Below are positions 32,926-44,512 of a DNA stretch of 64,000 nt, in pieces. Location: positions 58,925,468 to 58,989,467 of the forward strand of contig CM061233.1 of the NCBI GenBank assembly GCA_030844895.1, read 5' to 3'. The stretch is from Ambrosia x helenae. Taxonomy: Eukaryota; Streptophyta; Magnoliopsida; Asterales; Asteraceae. Positions within the stretch are counted from its first letter, which is position 1. Every line of letters starts with the position of its first letter. The notes beneath the pieces are model-generated. The model was not told the origin of the DNA, searched no databases, and worked only from the letters and a program-made list of their open reading frames with translations. The position numbers and the translations under genes were made by a program.

Positions 32926-33330
32926 CAATGAAGCCATTCTCCCATTTGAGTGTGCCACGTGGCATCCTCCCTCTTATTTCTCTCCAAAAGTCTTTTTCTC
33001 TCTCATGCTTTCTCCCACAATTTTTAAACGTTAATAACTTTTATATACGTGATTTTTTTACAAAAAAAAAAATTACGCCAAATTTACGAGCGTTTTATTA
33101 TCTTTCCAACGAGTATCATAATGTTATACAAAAAACGAAAAAAAAAGACTTTTTTGGTGGGCTTTTGTTCATACTTGAAAAGAACACAATATGTTCAGGT
33201 TATTCATTAATCATGTTTAGACAACTAATCATGTTCAAATCTATAAATAGGAATTCTATTTTCATCTAGAGCAAAATAAGCTAAAACTATTTGTTTCTCA
33301 AAAAAGCCACACCTTCAAAACCATCGCCTC
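32926..33330 (+). promoter_or_regulatory. Promoter-like stretch with palindromic G-box and TATA box
   Basis: A perfect 12-bp palindrome TGCCACGTGGCA (32953-32964) contains the CACGTG G-box bound by plant bZIP/bHLH factors. CTATAAATAG lies at 33241-33250, 280 bp downstream, followed by a C-rich leader. It may have driven the gene remnant that follows; that link is inference. Confidence 0.35.
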
Positions 33331-33757
33331 TATCATGCCCTACAATGGTTGTTTCTGGCTCTGCTCATCCCCTGCTCCTCGTCCAAACTTATATCTTTTT
33401 TTAATATACATTTTCATTATTATTTACATGATTAAAATTGTTGTTTTCTCATATTATAGCACATTTAATTTATATTGTACATCATAATACATATTTTATA
33501 ATTTTATATTAGATTTGTTTATCCCGAAAAGCTTTCATTATATAATCTAGTAAGTATATATCATAAATAATTAAAGAAAATAATTGTTGCTTTTGTAATG
33601 TAAAAGGTTGGAAATAATTTCCAAAATGAAAAAAGCTATATAAAAGGATAATTACCAAATATGTAATCTAAATAATGTAGAAAGGGTATGCGAGAACCTT
33701 AATAGTCTCACAGAGATAACGAACAACACTACACCGGGATAATTAGGACCTCAAACC

Positions 33758-35400
33758 ATGTATCCAACAAACCCTACTTCGTCCCATTATGTCCCTTATA
33801 TTGCACAATGCGCATCTTCGGCTCCATTACTCGTTTCAACCCTCTCAACTTTATATCCCTGTTTTTCTCTGAATGGTTTCAAAAAAGCCTCCGGTACAAA
33901 CAGTCTTAATCAGCCGATCTGTAGGTAAGATTCAACCTTTTTTATTAGTTAATTCCATTTACTTTGAATAATATGGTGCAATTGAAGTTACGTTACGGTC
34001 TTAGAATGTTCAAATTACTTAATATGATATGTGTGATTCTTGAATGCTTACTACATTTGGAATTTTGTGATCTAGAGAGACCTAATAGTGAGACCTCAGC
34101 ACAATATCTTGAATTAAAAATAACATTGTTTTGTTTATCATAATTAGGTCTTTTTTTTTGAAACATATCTGCTCCTTAGTTCCATTTAAAAGTCCAATCC
34201 TGGAAAGGGGTAAAAGAGTTAAAGTTGATGTAAAACAAATCCACATTTCAATTTAAGATTTAGAAATTGTGAAAACCCCTAATACGTATGCTTAATTTTT
34301 ATAAAAGGATATGTGAACTTTATTTATGAAAAAGGATATTGCAATTCTTAAAAATAATAATGTTAATATTTTTTTTTGAATAATTGGTGTAGTTTTCGGC
34401 TAATGTAATTCGCTTTTGCCCTAGCAGCTTTGTTTCTTCTCGAAACTTAGTCGGGGTCTCTTTTGGTTCTAATGAAGTTTAATTTTCAAAAAATAAAAAA
34501 AAAAGAAATTTATAGTAACAAACTTCGATATCTATTTCAAAGAATCCATATATTGTTTTTTTAATTTAATTGCTAGTTTGGGATTGTCCACAATAAATAA
34601 ATAAGAATTGGATGAAAATATCAACATACTTATCTAGTTTTTTTAAATGTTCTCATTTATTGTGTTGTAGTTTTTTTTATAATGGATGAAATTATCAACC
34701 ACCTGTTGCATTTTCTTATCATATCTAACTATTGTAGCCTATTTGTCATTTCTAGATATAGTTTGTTTAATACAAGTTATTAACAAAGCATTATAATAAC
34801 ATAAAACTATTTTTAAGGCAATGAAGGTTCAGGAACTAATTTTAAACATAAAACTTATATAAATAGTTTTTTTTTTTGTTGTAGCAAATATGCCACGCAG
34901 TTCAGCAGGACGTAGTAAGGGATAATGTGGTGGTCGAGGTAGCGGATGTAGTGTGGGTGAAGGTGGTGGTCGAGGTAGCGGACGTAGTGTGGGTGAAAGT
35001 GGTAGTAGGGGTATAGGTGGGGGTCGAGGTGGCAGACGTAGTGTGGGTGAAGGTGGCGGTAGGGGTCAGTTGCACCATGAGCCCAATGATGAAGATGAGC
35101 ATGTCGCAGCCGTTGGTCGTGGACTGGTGATCCTAGCTCCACCACCTACACCTGAAAATCGCACTTGGATTTGGGTTGAAAATGCCGAGTAAGTGTATAT
35201 ATATGTGTGTGTGTGTGTATGTGTGTGCGTGTGTTAATATTCCCTTTATAGGTGAATATAAAATCATTACTAATGTTAATTGTGGTACATTGTTTCCAAT
35301 TTGTAGATTTAATATTCAAGATAAAGTTTCTAGGACCATTGGTTCCAATTTTATGTCTATGTGGTCAAGTCCGTGGCAAGGATGGAGAGATGTTCCTTCC
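33758..35400 (+). pseudogene. Ptta/En/Spm-like gene remnant, interrupted by an LTR
   Basis: Three exon-like pieces on the plus strand. 33758-33927 opens with ATG and reads MYPTNPTSSHYVPYI, ending at a GTAAG donor. 34892-35189 is Gly/Arg/Ser-rich with repeated GRGSGRSVGE-like units (one TAA near 34920), then ends ENRTWIWVENA at a GTAAGT donor. 35307-35400, after an ATTTGTAG acceptor, reads VSRTIGSNFMSMWSSPWQGW. The last motif resembles the N-terminal part of plant proteins annotated 'transposase, Ptta/En/Spm', which travel with CACTA elements. The Athila-like LTR begins exactly after it and the rest is lost. Family assignment from memory. Confidence 0.45.
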
Positions 35401-38400
35401 TGATGAAATGGTTAATGAATGTTCAATAATATACCTAATTGTGTGTTTTTTGATATGGTTTTGATGGTTATATATGATGGATAAGATAACTACACAAGTT
35501 CGGAACATTTCAGGTTAAATACGAATATTGGATGCATTTTTGGAGAAACAAAATGGATTTGAATTGAAGATATTAAATGATGATGTGATAGCTCTGAAAT
35601 ACAAAGACGTTGCTGCAAGAATCAAGAAAACGGAGTTATAATGAAAAAGTTATGTGGGAAACAAGATTTTTCCGAAAGCCCCTGGCGTAAGATACGGATC
35701 AGAAGACTAACTTACGGTTCAGATCAGTAACAAGGGCCGAAAATCTGCACTGTAAGCTAGGGTTTAGATTTGTAGCTTACGGCGTGAAAACGTGAAAAAA
35801 GGAAACTTTGTTATTTTTCAATTATAAAAGATTTCTTTTCAAACCCTACTTCTGCTAAGCCACTTTGGACGAAAATTATCAATCCTTTGGAGCAATTTGG
35901 AGCTACAAACATCAACATTCATCATCATTCATCCATATCTTCATATATTATCATCATGTTCGGGTTTGTTATTGAACTTTTTGCTATGTTTCTTGTAACC
36001 ATGAGTGGCTAAACATATTTGTAATCACCTCCTGGTGTACGGTTTATTTGTGAAACTCTAACTCTTGTTTGATTTGGTTTATGGATTGTCTTTTAATCGT
36101 TTGTAAGATATTTGTGGTTTGAGTTATTTAAACAAGTCGCGTTTGTGCAATTGCTTATCTTTTAGTCATTCGCATTTGGTTTTCTTTCATCGTGAGCAGT
36201 TTGATTAACGGGAGGGTAGTTGTTATTCGTGGGTTGGTAATTAAATTGTACGAGTTATTATTAAAAACTTTTTTTTGTTTATCACTTAACTTAAACCGTT
36301 CAACAAAACTATGTCTATGTGGTATCCAATCATCTAAACAAGGGTAGGGTGAATCATTGAACCAGAAACCTGGAGGGGGTTACTTCTTTAATATTATTGT
36401 TACAACTTCCTAAATTCATTTTCTTAAATTGCAGAATAAATAACAAAACCGGCCGAAGACTCATAAACTGGAGCATAGGCAGAGAATGTGTTTTGAAGCT
36501 GAGGGAGGCGAGCATCCCGTTCGACCACCATGAGAGATATAGCAAGTATGAAGTCCGGCTGAAGACTCATAAACTTAGCACTCTCGGGAGGCATCCCGAG
36601 GTACGTGTTTTATTATATTTTCTTTTAGTTGTTTTGTGTGTTTTCGTTGTTTCATAGCCATTGTAGCAACCAAGTGAGGGAAAGTTATGCAGACATGATA
36701 GGTTTGAAGTATTCAATCTGATACGCATCAGGGTCGATACGTGTTTGTTGGGGGAGTGAATCAGGTCCATGTGATCCTTCCTTTTCTTTTGTTGTTGCTT
36801 GTTTATGAAAGTTGGTGGTGTGAAAATCTATTTGTGAAGAGAATGGTTTGTTTTGTTACTTTGAGGTGTTAGTCATTTATGGTAAATAGTGATTAAGGTT
36901 GAACATGTTGAGTAGTGAAGGACCGAAAACCATACATTGGGTTCAATGTATCCCAAGTGTGGGGATTGGTGACCCTAGGATAGTTGGGGGGAACACTTAC
37001 ATATTTGTGAGAAAAATTGAGAAATTTTGAAAGAAAAATATGAATAGAAATTTTTTTTCTCGTAAAATGTCACCCTTTTCACTCGATCATGCATGAAAGC
37101 CGCGTTTTCAGTTGCTAACGAGTCCTTTGCCGAGTATGAAAAATGAGACCCTTGATCATGGTCATCCCTTTAAGTTTCATGAGTGTTTTTCTGACAAGCG
37201 TTTTTATAGAAACTGAAAAGAGATGCCTAACTAGGGGTAACATGCTTTTAAGAATTGTGTATGCTACATGTCGGCAACATATATCCCTACTTTATGAGAC
37301 ATTAAGAGTAGGCTAAATGTTTCCTTGTTGCAGAATTTGTGTGATTTGATAAAAGCTAGAGTTGTAGGCAAAACATGCACATAGATGAGAAAGCCAAATT
37401 AGTAATCCCTTTTGTTGTGTTTGAAACCAGTTGTTTGTGTTTTGTTGATCCGTTTATCCAAAACTACCCTTAGTAGCCCATGATGAGCCTATACCCTTTC
37501 ATTTGATTAAACTTATGACATCACCCAAATTGACCCGTTTACTTTTGTGTAATAAATTGATGACATCCATTGTGTTTGTGTTTTGTTCAAGTGTTTGAGT
37601 TATATTGAAGTTGTGAAAAAGAAGAAAAAATATATAAATGATGAAAATAGAAAAAAAAGGAAAAGAAAAAAAGTATGTGTTATGGGTCAAATATGCCCAA
37701 AGTTGTTTGATTAGTGTATTATTGTGTAGTATGAATAAGGATAGTCATCCAAGCGTGTTGAAACCTTTGTTTTTAACCGAATTGTTAGCCAAATTATTCC
37801 TACCTCTACCCTAAGCCCAAAACCCGTAAGACCTTTCGATGTGTGCATAGTTTACAGCTTTTGTGTGATTGTCATACAAACCTATGATAACAAGGTTACA
37901 TTCTTGGTTTTTTAGCGACTTATACTAGCACATTACAAGGTAGTCCAGAAATAAACCGAGAGGAGTGAACATTGTGTGGGGTGTGTAGTATCTATGTATG
38001 AAAATAAGCATGTTAGGCAAGTCTTGGTTTTTGAAAATATGCAACATTGCTTGTCAGTCTGTCAATCTCGATTGTGTAAGTCTATGGGATTGGGTATGAT
38101 TCGAGGCCTTGAAGATTAGTTTCGGTAAGGGAATTGGAAGCGGCTTGTTAGCAAAGCGAGTTGTTTTGTGAAGGTTTCATTGGGGATAATCAAAGGTAAT
38201 TGTGGGAATGTGATGAAATGATTAATGAATGTTAAATAATGTGCCTAATTGTGTGTTTTTGATGTGGTTTTGATGGTTATATATGATGAATAAGATAACT
38301 ACACAAGTTCGGAACGTTTCAGATTAAATACGAATATTGGATGCATTTTTGGAGAATCAAAATGGATTTGAATTGAAGATGTTAAATGATGATGTGATAG

Positions 38401-38920
38401 AGCTCTGAAATACGAAGACGTGGCCGTAAGAATCGAAGAAAACGAAGTTATAACGAAAAACTTATGAGGGAAACCAGATTTTTATGAAAGCCCCTGGCGT
38501 AAGCTACGGATCAGAAGACTAAATTATGGTTCAGATCAGTAATAAGGGCCGAAAATCTGCACTGTAAGGTAGGGTTCAAACATGTAGCTTACGGCGTGAA
38601 AATGTGAAAAAGGGAAACTTTGTTATTTTTCAATTATAAAATATATCTTTTCAAACCCTACTTTTGCTAAGCACTTTGGACGAAAATTATCAATCATTTG
38701 GAGCAATTTGGAGCTATAAACACCAACATTCATCATCATTCATCCATATCTTCGATTATTATCATCATGATCAGGTTTGTTATTGAACTCTTTGCTATGT
38801 TTCTTGTAACCATGAGTGGCTAAACATCTTTGTAATCACCTCCTGATGTAAGGTTTATTTGTGAAACTCTAACTCTTGTTTGATTTGGTTTATGGATTGT
38901 ATTTTAATCGTTTGAAAGAT
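35401..38920 (+). mobile_element. Athila-like LTR retrotransposon, internally deleted, right LTR truncated
   Basis: TGATGAAATG at 35401 and 38211 starts two direct repeats that align over ~710 bp (35401-36112 and 38211-38920) at roughly 93% by eye. Between them no gag, RT or integrase remains. At 36440-36600 two AAGACTCATAAAC stretches and GGGAGGCATCCCGAGG match the conserved 3' end of the env-like region in Athila-type elements, and 37000-38210 has the long noncoding 3' region typical of that clade. Orientation plus. The left LTR end and the PBS could not be fixed. A TATAAAAG lies at about 35824 and again near 38636. Confidence 0.55.
38211..38920 (+). repeat. Truncated right LTR of the Athila-like element
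   Basis: Identical start to 35401. It stops at 38920 within ...GAAAGATATTT, where it is fused to the cut LTR of Gypsy element 2. ATTT is shared by both parents at the junction. Confidence 0.75.
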
Positions 38921-39186
38921 ATTTAAACACATCTATGTATATAATCCACCACACGACCCATAATCTACACATATACTTAATTAGTTCATGTACTGTCACC
39001 AACAACGGAACCCGGTACTAGTGTATTACCAAAACGACTCCCAATGATCCTCCAGATCATTGTACCCTGGACAATCCTAACTTGACTCGACTCAACTAAC
39101 TCAGTTAAGTTTGTTTATAAACGTTTCTCGCTAAGGTAGACTTAGATGTTATTAATATGTTTAAGCCGAACATGCCGGGTGTCACA
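38921..39186 (-). repeat. Remaining 266 bp of the left (3') LTR, element 2
   Basis: Aligns without gaps to 46826-47091. It comprises the outer U3 part only; TATA box, motif clusters and polyadenylation region are missing. Confidence 0.95.
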
Positions 39187-39323
39187 TCATCCCCACGTTG
39201 AAAGAATTTTCGTCCCGAAAATTGCGCAAAGCCCAAAAAGAAAGAAACGAAAAGAACAGAACGAAAAGAAAATTACCGGATGTCACATCATCCCCACGTT
39301 GAAAGAAATCTCGACCCGAGATT
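39187..39323 (-). other. PPT, duplicated LTR-end motif and two hairpins of element 2
   Basis: PPT 39187-39200; hairpin 1 at 39205-39223 (AATTTTCG/CGAAAATT, loop TCC). An exact second TGTCACATCATCCCC starts at 39281; hairpin 2 is at 39307-39323 (AATCTCG/CGAGATT, loop ACC), overlapping the pol stop. Same layout as element 1. Confidence 0.75.
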
Positions 39324-40792
39324 CATTCCGCTTCAACAGTAACATGCCTCGATTCAAAAGCGCGTTTCGGAAAAAGATGAGGATACTTAGCTTTCATCTG
39401 ATCCTCCCGTTCCCATGTGAACTCCGGTCCACGGTTCGAGTTCCAACGGACTTTAACGATGCGGATTTTACTCCGACGAAGGCTACGAATCTTGTAGTCG
39501 AGAATCTCGACAGGTTCCTCCACAATGCGAAGACGATCATCAACCTTGATCTCTTCCAGTGGTACAATGAGAGATTCTTCAGCCAAACACTTCTTCAAGT
39601 TAGACACATGGAAGACGTTGTGTACACTACCGAGCTCCGCCGGTAAGTCAGGTCTGTATGCCACCGGTCCAATCCGATCCAGGATTGCGAACGGTCCGAC
39701 ATAACGAGGGTTAAGCTTGCCACGCTTTCCAAAGCGTATGACGCCCTTCCATGGTAAAACTTTCAGAAGTACCTTGTCCCCAACCTGGAACTCTAAAGGT
39801 TTCCGACGGCGATCGGCATAGCTCTTCTGACGATCCCGTGCAGCAGCCAAACGTTGACGGATCTGTACGATTTTCTCCGAAGTTTCGTACACGAGTTCCG
39901 GACCAGTGAGCTGGCTCTCGCCCACCTCGGCCCAACAAAGTGGTGATCGACATTTCCGTCCGTAAAGAGCCTCGAACGGAGCTGCCTTGATGCTAGAGTG
40001 ATAGCTGTTGTTGTAGGAGAACTCCACTAATGGCAGGTGGATCTCCCAGCTTTTGCCAAAATCAATAACACATGCCCGAAGCATGTCTTCCAAGGTTTGA
40101 ATCGTCCGCTCACTCTGTCCATCAGTTTGCGGATGATAAGCCGTACTCATATCCAACTGAGTACCCAAAGCCTTGTGCAGAGCCTTCCAGAAACGCGAAG
40201 CGAAACGAGAATCACGATCAGAGATAATAGAGACAGGCACCCCGTGCCGAGCAACCACCTCCTTAAGGTAAAGTCGAGCTAACCGCTCGAGTCCATCGGT
40301 TTCCTTAATAGGTATAAAACGTGCCGATTTTGTCAGCCGGTCAACAATCACCCAGATCATATCATAACCACTAGGTGACCTTGGCAGCTTGGTGACAAAA
40401 TCCATCGTGATTCGTTCCCACTTCCATTCTGGAACCTCTGGTTGTTGCAGGAGACCAGACGGTCTCTGATACTCCACCTTGACTTTAGCACAAGTCAAAC
40501 ATTTGCTGATGTAAGAAGCTATGTCAGCTTTCATGTTCGGCCACCAATAAAGTATCTTCAAATCCTGATACATCTTATCGGAGCCAGGGTGAATAGAATA
40601 CCGGGATTTGTGAGCTTCATCCAGAACAAGCTCGCGCAATCCCCCGCACAATGGGACCCAAACACGCCCCGCAAAATAGTGTAAGCCATCAGTCCTGAGC
40701 TCAAGATGCTTGTCAGCACTGTGCATCGTTTCAGCCTTAAGGTTTTCCTCCTTCAAGGCTTCCAACTGTGCAGAACGGATTCGGTCAGGCAA
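39323..40792 (-). pseudogene. gag-pol: Pol, downstream part of element 2: integrase and chromodomain
   Basis: 489 codons from an internal Met to the natural stop. It contains the integrase HHCC finger (H..H near residue 50, CLTCAKVK near 92), D,D,E core (ITMDFV, IISDRD, SERTIQ) and the chromodomain-like C-terminus ending TVEAE. It is the continuation, in the same frame, of 40820-43725; the two are separated by a TGA at 40820-40822 where elements 1 and 3 have an Arg codon. Without readthrough the integrase would not be made. Confidence 0.92.
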
Positions 40793-40819
40793 CGACGAAT
40801 GAATGGTGAGCTGTAAGGC

Positions 40820-43725
40820 TCAAACACGGCGAGGGTTCGCAGACTCCTTCCTGCTCAAGGCGTCCGCCACAACGTTCGCCTTGCCAGGATGGTATTTGAT
40901 GGCACAGTCATAATCGTTTAGGAGTTCAACCCAGCGACGCTGCCGCATGTTCAACACCTTCTGGTCGAAAATATGTTGAAGACTCTTGTGATCGGTATAT
41001 ACTTCACACTTGGTACCGTACAAGTAATGTCTCCAGATTTTCAACGCAAAGACTACCGCACCCAGTTCCAAGTCATGAGTAGTGTAGTTCTTCTCATGAA
41101 CTTTGAGTTGACGAGAAGCATAAGCAATAACCTTACCGCGCTGCATCAACACGCAACCGAGACCACGAATAGAAGCATCACAGTACACAACGAAATCATT
41201 CGTACCCTCAGGTAGGGATAAGATAGGTGCAGAACATAGTTTAAGCTTCAGCATCTGAAATGCTGATTCTTGTGGTTCATCCCAGTCGAACTTTCGATCC
41301 TTCTGGGTAAGAGCAGTGAGGGGTTGAGCGATCTTCGAAAATCCCTTAATGAAACGACGATAGTAACCCGCAAGACCTAGGAATTGCCGCACCTCAGATG
41401 GCGTCTTTGGTGCTTCCCAGTCCTTAATAGCTTCTATCTTAGCCGGATCGACATGAATTCCCAGTTCATTCACCACATGTCCTAGGAATTGAACTTCACG
41501 CAACCAAAAATCACACTTTGAGAACTTAGCATACAACTGCTCCTGTCTCAAAAGTTCCAATACCAACCGCAGATGCTCCTCATGATCCGCCTTGTTCTTG
41601 GAGTAAATCAGAATGTCGTCAATGAACACGATGACGAACTTATCAAGGTAAGGCTTGCAAACGCGGTTCATCAAATCCATGAACACCGCTGGTGCGTTAG
41701 TGAGACCAAAAGGCATGACCAAGAACTCAAAATGGCCATAACGAGTGCGAAAAGCAGTCTTCTGAATGTCAGCTTCCCTGACGCGCAACTGGTGATAACC
41801 GGACCGCAAATCAATCTTCGAATAATAACTGGAGCCCTGAAGCTGGTCAAAGAGATCATCAATGCGAGGAAGAGGATAACGATTCTTGATGGTCACTTTG
41901 TTCAGCTCTCGATAATCAATACACATACGAATACTTCTGTCCTTCTTCTTCACAAACAAAATAGGAGCTCCCCACGGGGAAGAACTCGGTCGAATGAAAC
42001 CCTTTTCCAAGAGTTCCTGTAACTGGCTGGACAACTCTTGCATCTCGGGAGGCGCAAGACGATACGGAGCTCGGGCAATAGGAGCTGCGCCCGGAGTGAG
42101 ATCAATACCAAACTCAACCTGACGATGGGGAGGAAGACCAGGTAAATCATCAGGAAACACATCGGAAAAGTCACGAACCACCGGAATATCCTCGATCTTC
42201 TTCTCATCGTCAGTAGAAACGTTAACAAGTGCCAGAATGGCCGAACAGCCCTTCCGAAGATACTTACGGGCTTTCATGCTAGAAACGATACTCAGCGGGG
42301 CACCGCTTTTCTCGCCACGAACAGAAAGAATCTCTCCATTAGGGAGAGGGATCCGAATAACCTTGTCAAAACAAACGATCTCCGCGCGATACAACGATAA
42401 CCAATCCATGCCAACCACGACATCAAAACTACCCAGAGGTACCGGCATAAGGTCAATGGGGAAAGACAAACCCGACAGTTCCAAGCGACATTCCCTAAGG
42501 GTGTGTGTCGCTTCGATTTTCTTACCATCAGCCAATTCTATTAAGTACTTAGCCTCTAAAGGTGTGGGTACTATATCTAGCAATCGACTAATATCCAAAG
42601 ATACGAAACTCTTATCGGCACCAGAATCAAACAAGACAGAAACATAGCGATCATTAAGAAGGAACGTACCGGTAACTGTGTCTGGATCCTGCCTAGCCTC
42701 CGCAGATCCAATGACGAAAGCACGTGCAGTCCTGTCTCCGCCGCCATTGTTCCCGTTACCGTTCCCGCCCCTCCCATTATCTCCCTGCTTCAGTTTGGGA
42801 CAGTCACGCTTGAAATGTCCCGTGTCACCACAGCTATAACACCCCTGAGTCCCCTGAGCAGCAGGAGCAGGAGTAGCCGCAGGAGTCTGAGTTAGGGTGA
42901 GCGTCACCTTGCAATCCTTAGCATGGTGCCCCAACTGATGGCACCGATGACAACGAGCTCTATCACAACTCCCAGAATGGTGAAAACCACACTTGTTACA
43001 CTTGGGGTGCTTCCCAACATACCCACCCGTCTTCGATCCAAAAGAAGACCCAGATGACTCAAACTTCTTTGCCGGCTGAGCTGGCACCACACACTTCCCC
43101 ACACTCTCCCACTTCCTCTTGCTCCCCTCAGCAGCCTTCACAGTAGCACCCTTGGGTGGCAAAACGCCTTCCGCCACATTCAGGTTAGTCATCCGATGAG
43201 CTGATCGGACAACTTCAGCAATAGTGGGAAGATTCCCAGCAGCCACCAACCCAGCAATCTCGGGCACTAGTCCAGACACATAGTGCTCGATCCTCCTGTA
43301 CTCGGGTGTGTGTAAGTCAGGACACAACACCGCCAGCTCGTTCCTCCTCACAGTGTACTCCTCAATCTCCGACCCAACCATCTTGAAACTCCAGACCTCA
43401 TGCTCCAACTTCTGAATCTCCTCCCTCGGACAGTACTCACCTCTCAGAAGCTGCACAAATTCCGCCCAAGGCATAGCAATAGCCTCCCCCAGTCCCACGT
43501 TCTGAGTAGTAGCATTCCACCACGACAATGCAGGCCCCTCAAATGTCGCGGTAGCATACTTTACTCGGTCCCCAGCAGGACAGTTACACATAACAAACAC
43601 GGATTCCACCTTCTCCAGCCATCGGAGCAGTCCCACCGCTCCCTCAGTTCCAGCGAAGTTATGGGGCTGACAGTCCCTAAACTTCTTATAAGAGCACTAA
43701 GGTGGGGGTGGATTAGCACTAACAC
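40820..43725 (-). pseudogene. gag-pol: Gag exon 2, protease, RT and RNase H, element 2
   Basis: The frame opens at the intron acceptor (43725) but meets a TAG at 43697-43699, then is open to the TGA at 40820. Read from the Met at 43636: gag core, a Cys/His motif followed by CCHC knuckles (CHRC...C, CYSC...C), protease DSGADKS, complete RT including GLTNAPAVF and FIDDIL, and RNase H (VVYCDAS, HPGKANVVADALSR). RT is intact here, unlike element 1. The TAG replaces the CAG present in element 1 and would cut the protein just after the intron. Confidence 0.92.
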
Positions 43726-43807
43726 CTGAAACACGGTACACGAATAAAACACAAACGAAAGGACACGAAACCCAAAAATGAGACAAGGTCGACAGAAATC
43801 AACTCAC
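43726..43807 (-). other. gag intron of element 2 (82 nt)
   Basis: Minus-strand donor GGTG/GTGAGT (43807) and acceptor TGTTTCAG/GTGT (43726). Stops in frame if retained, so splicing is needed to join the RGG exon to gag. Confidence 0.7.
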
Positions 43808-43991
43808 CACCCATGGCATTAATTCCAGCCTGGAAATTAGCCATAGCCATGTTCACTTGCTGCTGGAGCAAGTTGTTCAGTTCAGCTTGGGTCATGTTGA
43901 TGTTCCCATGACCACTGCCTCCGGCACGACCACCGCCGCCAGCACAGCCACCACCGCCACCACGACGTCCACCTCCGCGAGCACCAGACAT
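43808..43991 (-). pseudogene. gag-pol: Gag exon 1 (RGG-rich N-terminus), element 2
   Basis: Starts MSGARGGGRRGG, about 30 residues of Gly/Arg repeats that probably bind RNA, then NINMTQAELNNLLQQQ, shared with the other elements. It ends at the intron donor. Intact in itself, but part of a polyprotein with two nonsense codons. Confidence 0.85.
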
Positions 43992-44495
43992 GATCTAACA
44001 AATCAAGAGAACGAGGGATTCAGATTCACTTCCAGTGTCAACCACTAGAAATTTACAAGAGTTAACTTAGGGACAATCCAGGACTATACATCCAAACTCG
44101 AAGTCCATCGGGATTTTCATGCATTCCAGTTTATTATTTCGTGTGCACCCGAAAAGATAAACTGCTCTACATGGTCCTCCAGATGTACCCCTAATCTAGA
44201 CCCCAGTCACCGAACATTGTCGCCTATGTGGCAATAGGTGCAAGTGTAAAAAGGCATGTGTGTGCTAGAATCAACAAATCAACCCCTCCTCCTTCAATCC
44301 AGAAGAAGAAGACAAGAGTAGGTAAGAACCCAAATAAAAAAGGATGATGTAACGGAGAAGCATGATGATGATGTAAGGACACCCCGACAACGTTAGTACA
44401 TTTCCCATTAATAGACCCAAAGTATGTGACCGTCTAGTGTGTGTGACTCGGCTATAGACCAGACTCTACATGCAGTCCTAGTTCACTATAACCAT

Positions 44496-44509
44496 TGGCT
44501 CTGATACCA
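44496..44509 (-). other. Primer binding site (initiator tRNA-Met), element 2
   Basis: Minus strand TGGTATCAGAGCCA, 3 nt from the 5' LTR start at 44513. Confidence 0.95.
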
Positions 44510-44512
44510 ATC

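Noticed and set aside
34855..35145. Minus-strand ORFs rich in His/Tyr/Thr repeats
   Set aside because: They are the complement of the Gly/Arg/Ser-rich exon of the Ptta-like remnant.
36415..36600. Independent protein-coding gene in the 86-codon ORF
   Set aside because: Contains the AAGACTCATAAAC and GGGAGGCATCCC blocks typical of the 3' region of Athila-like elements; it is element sequence.
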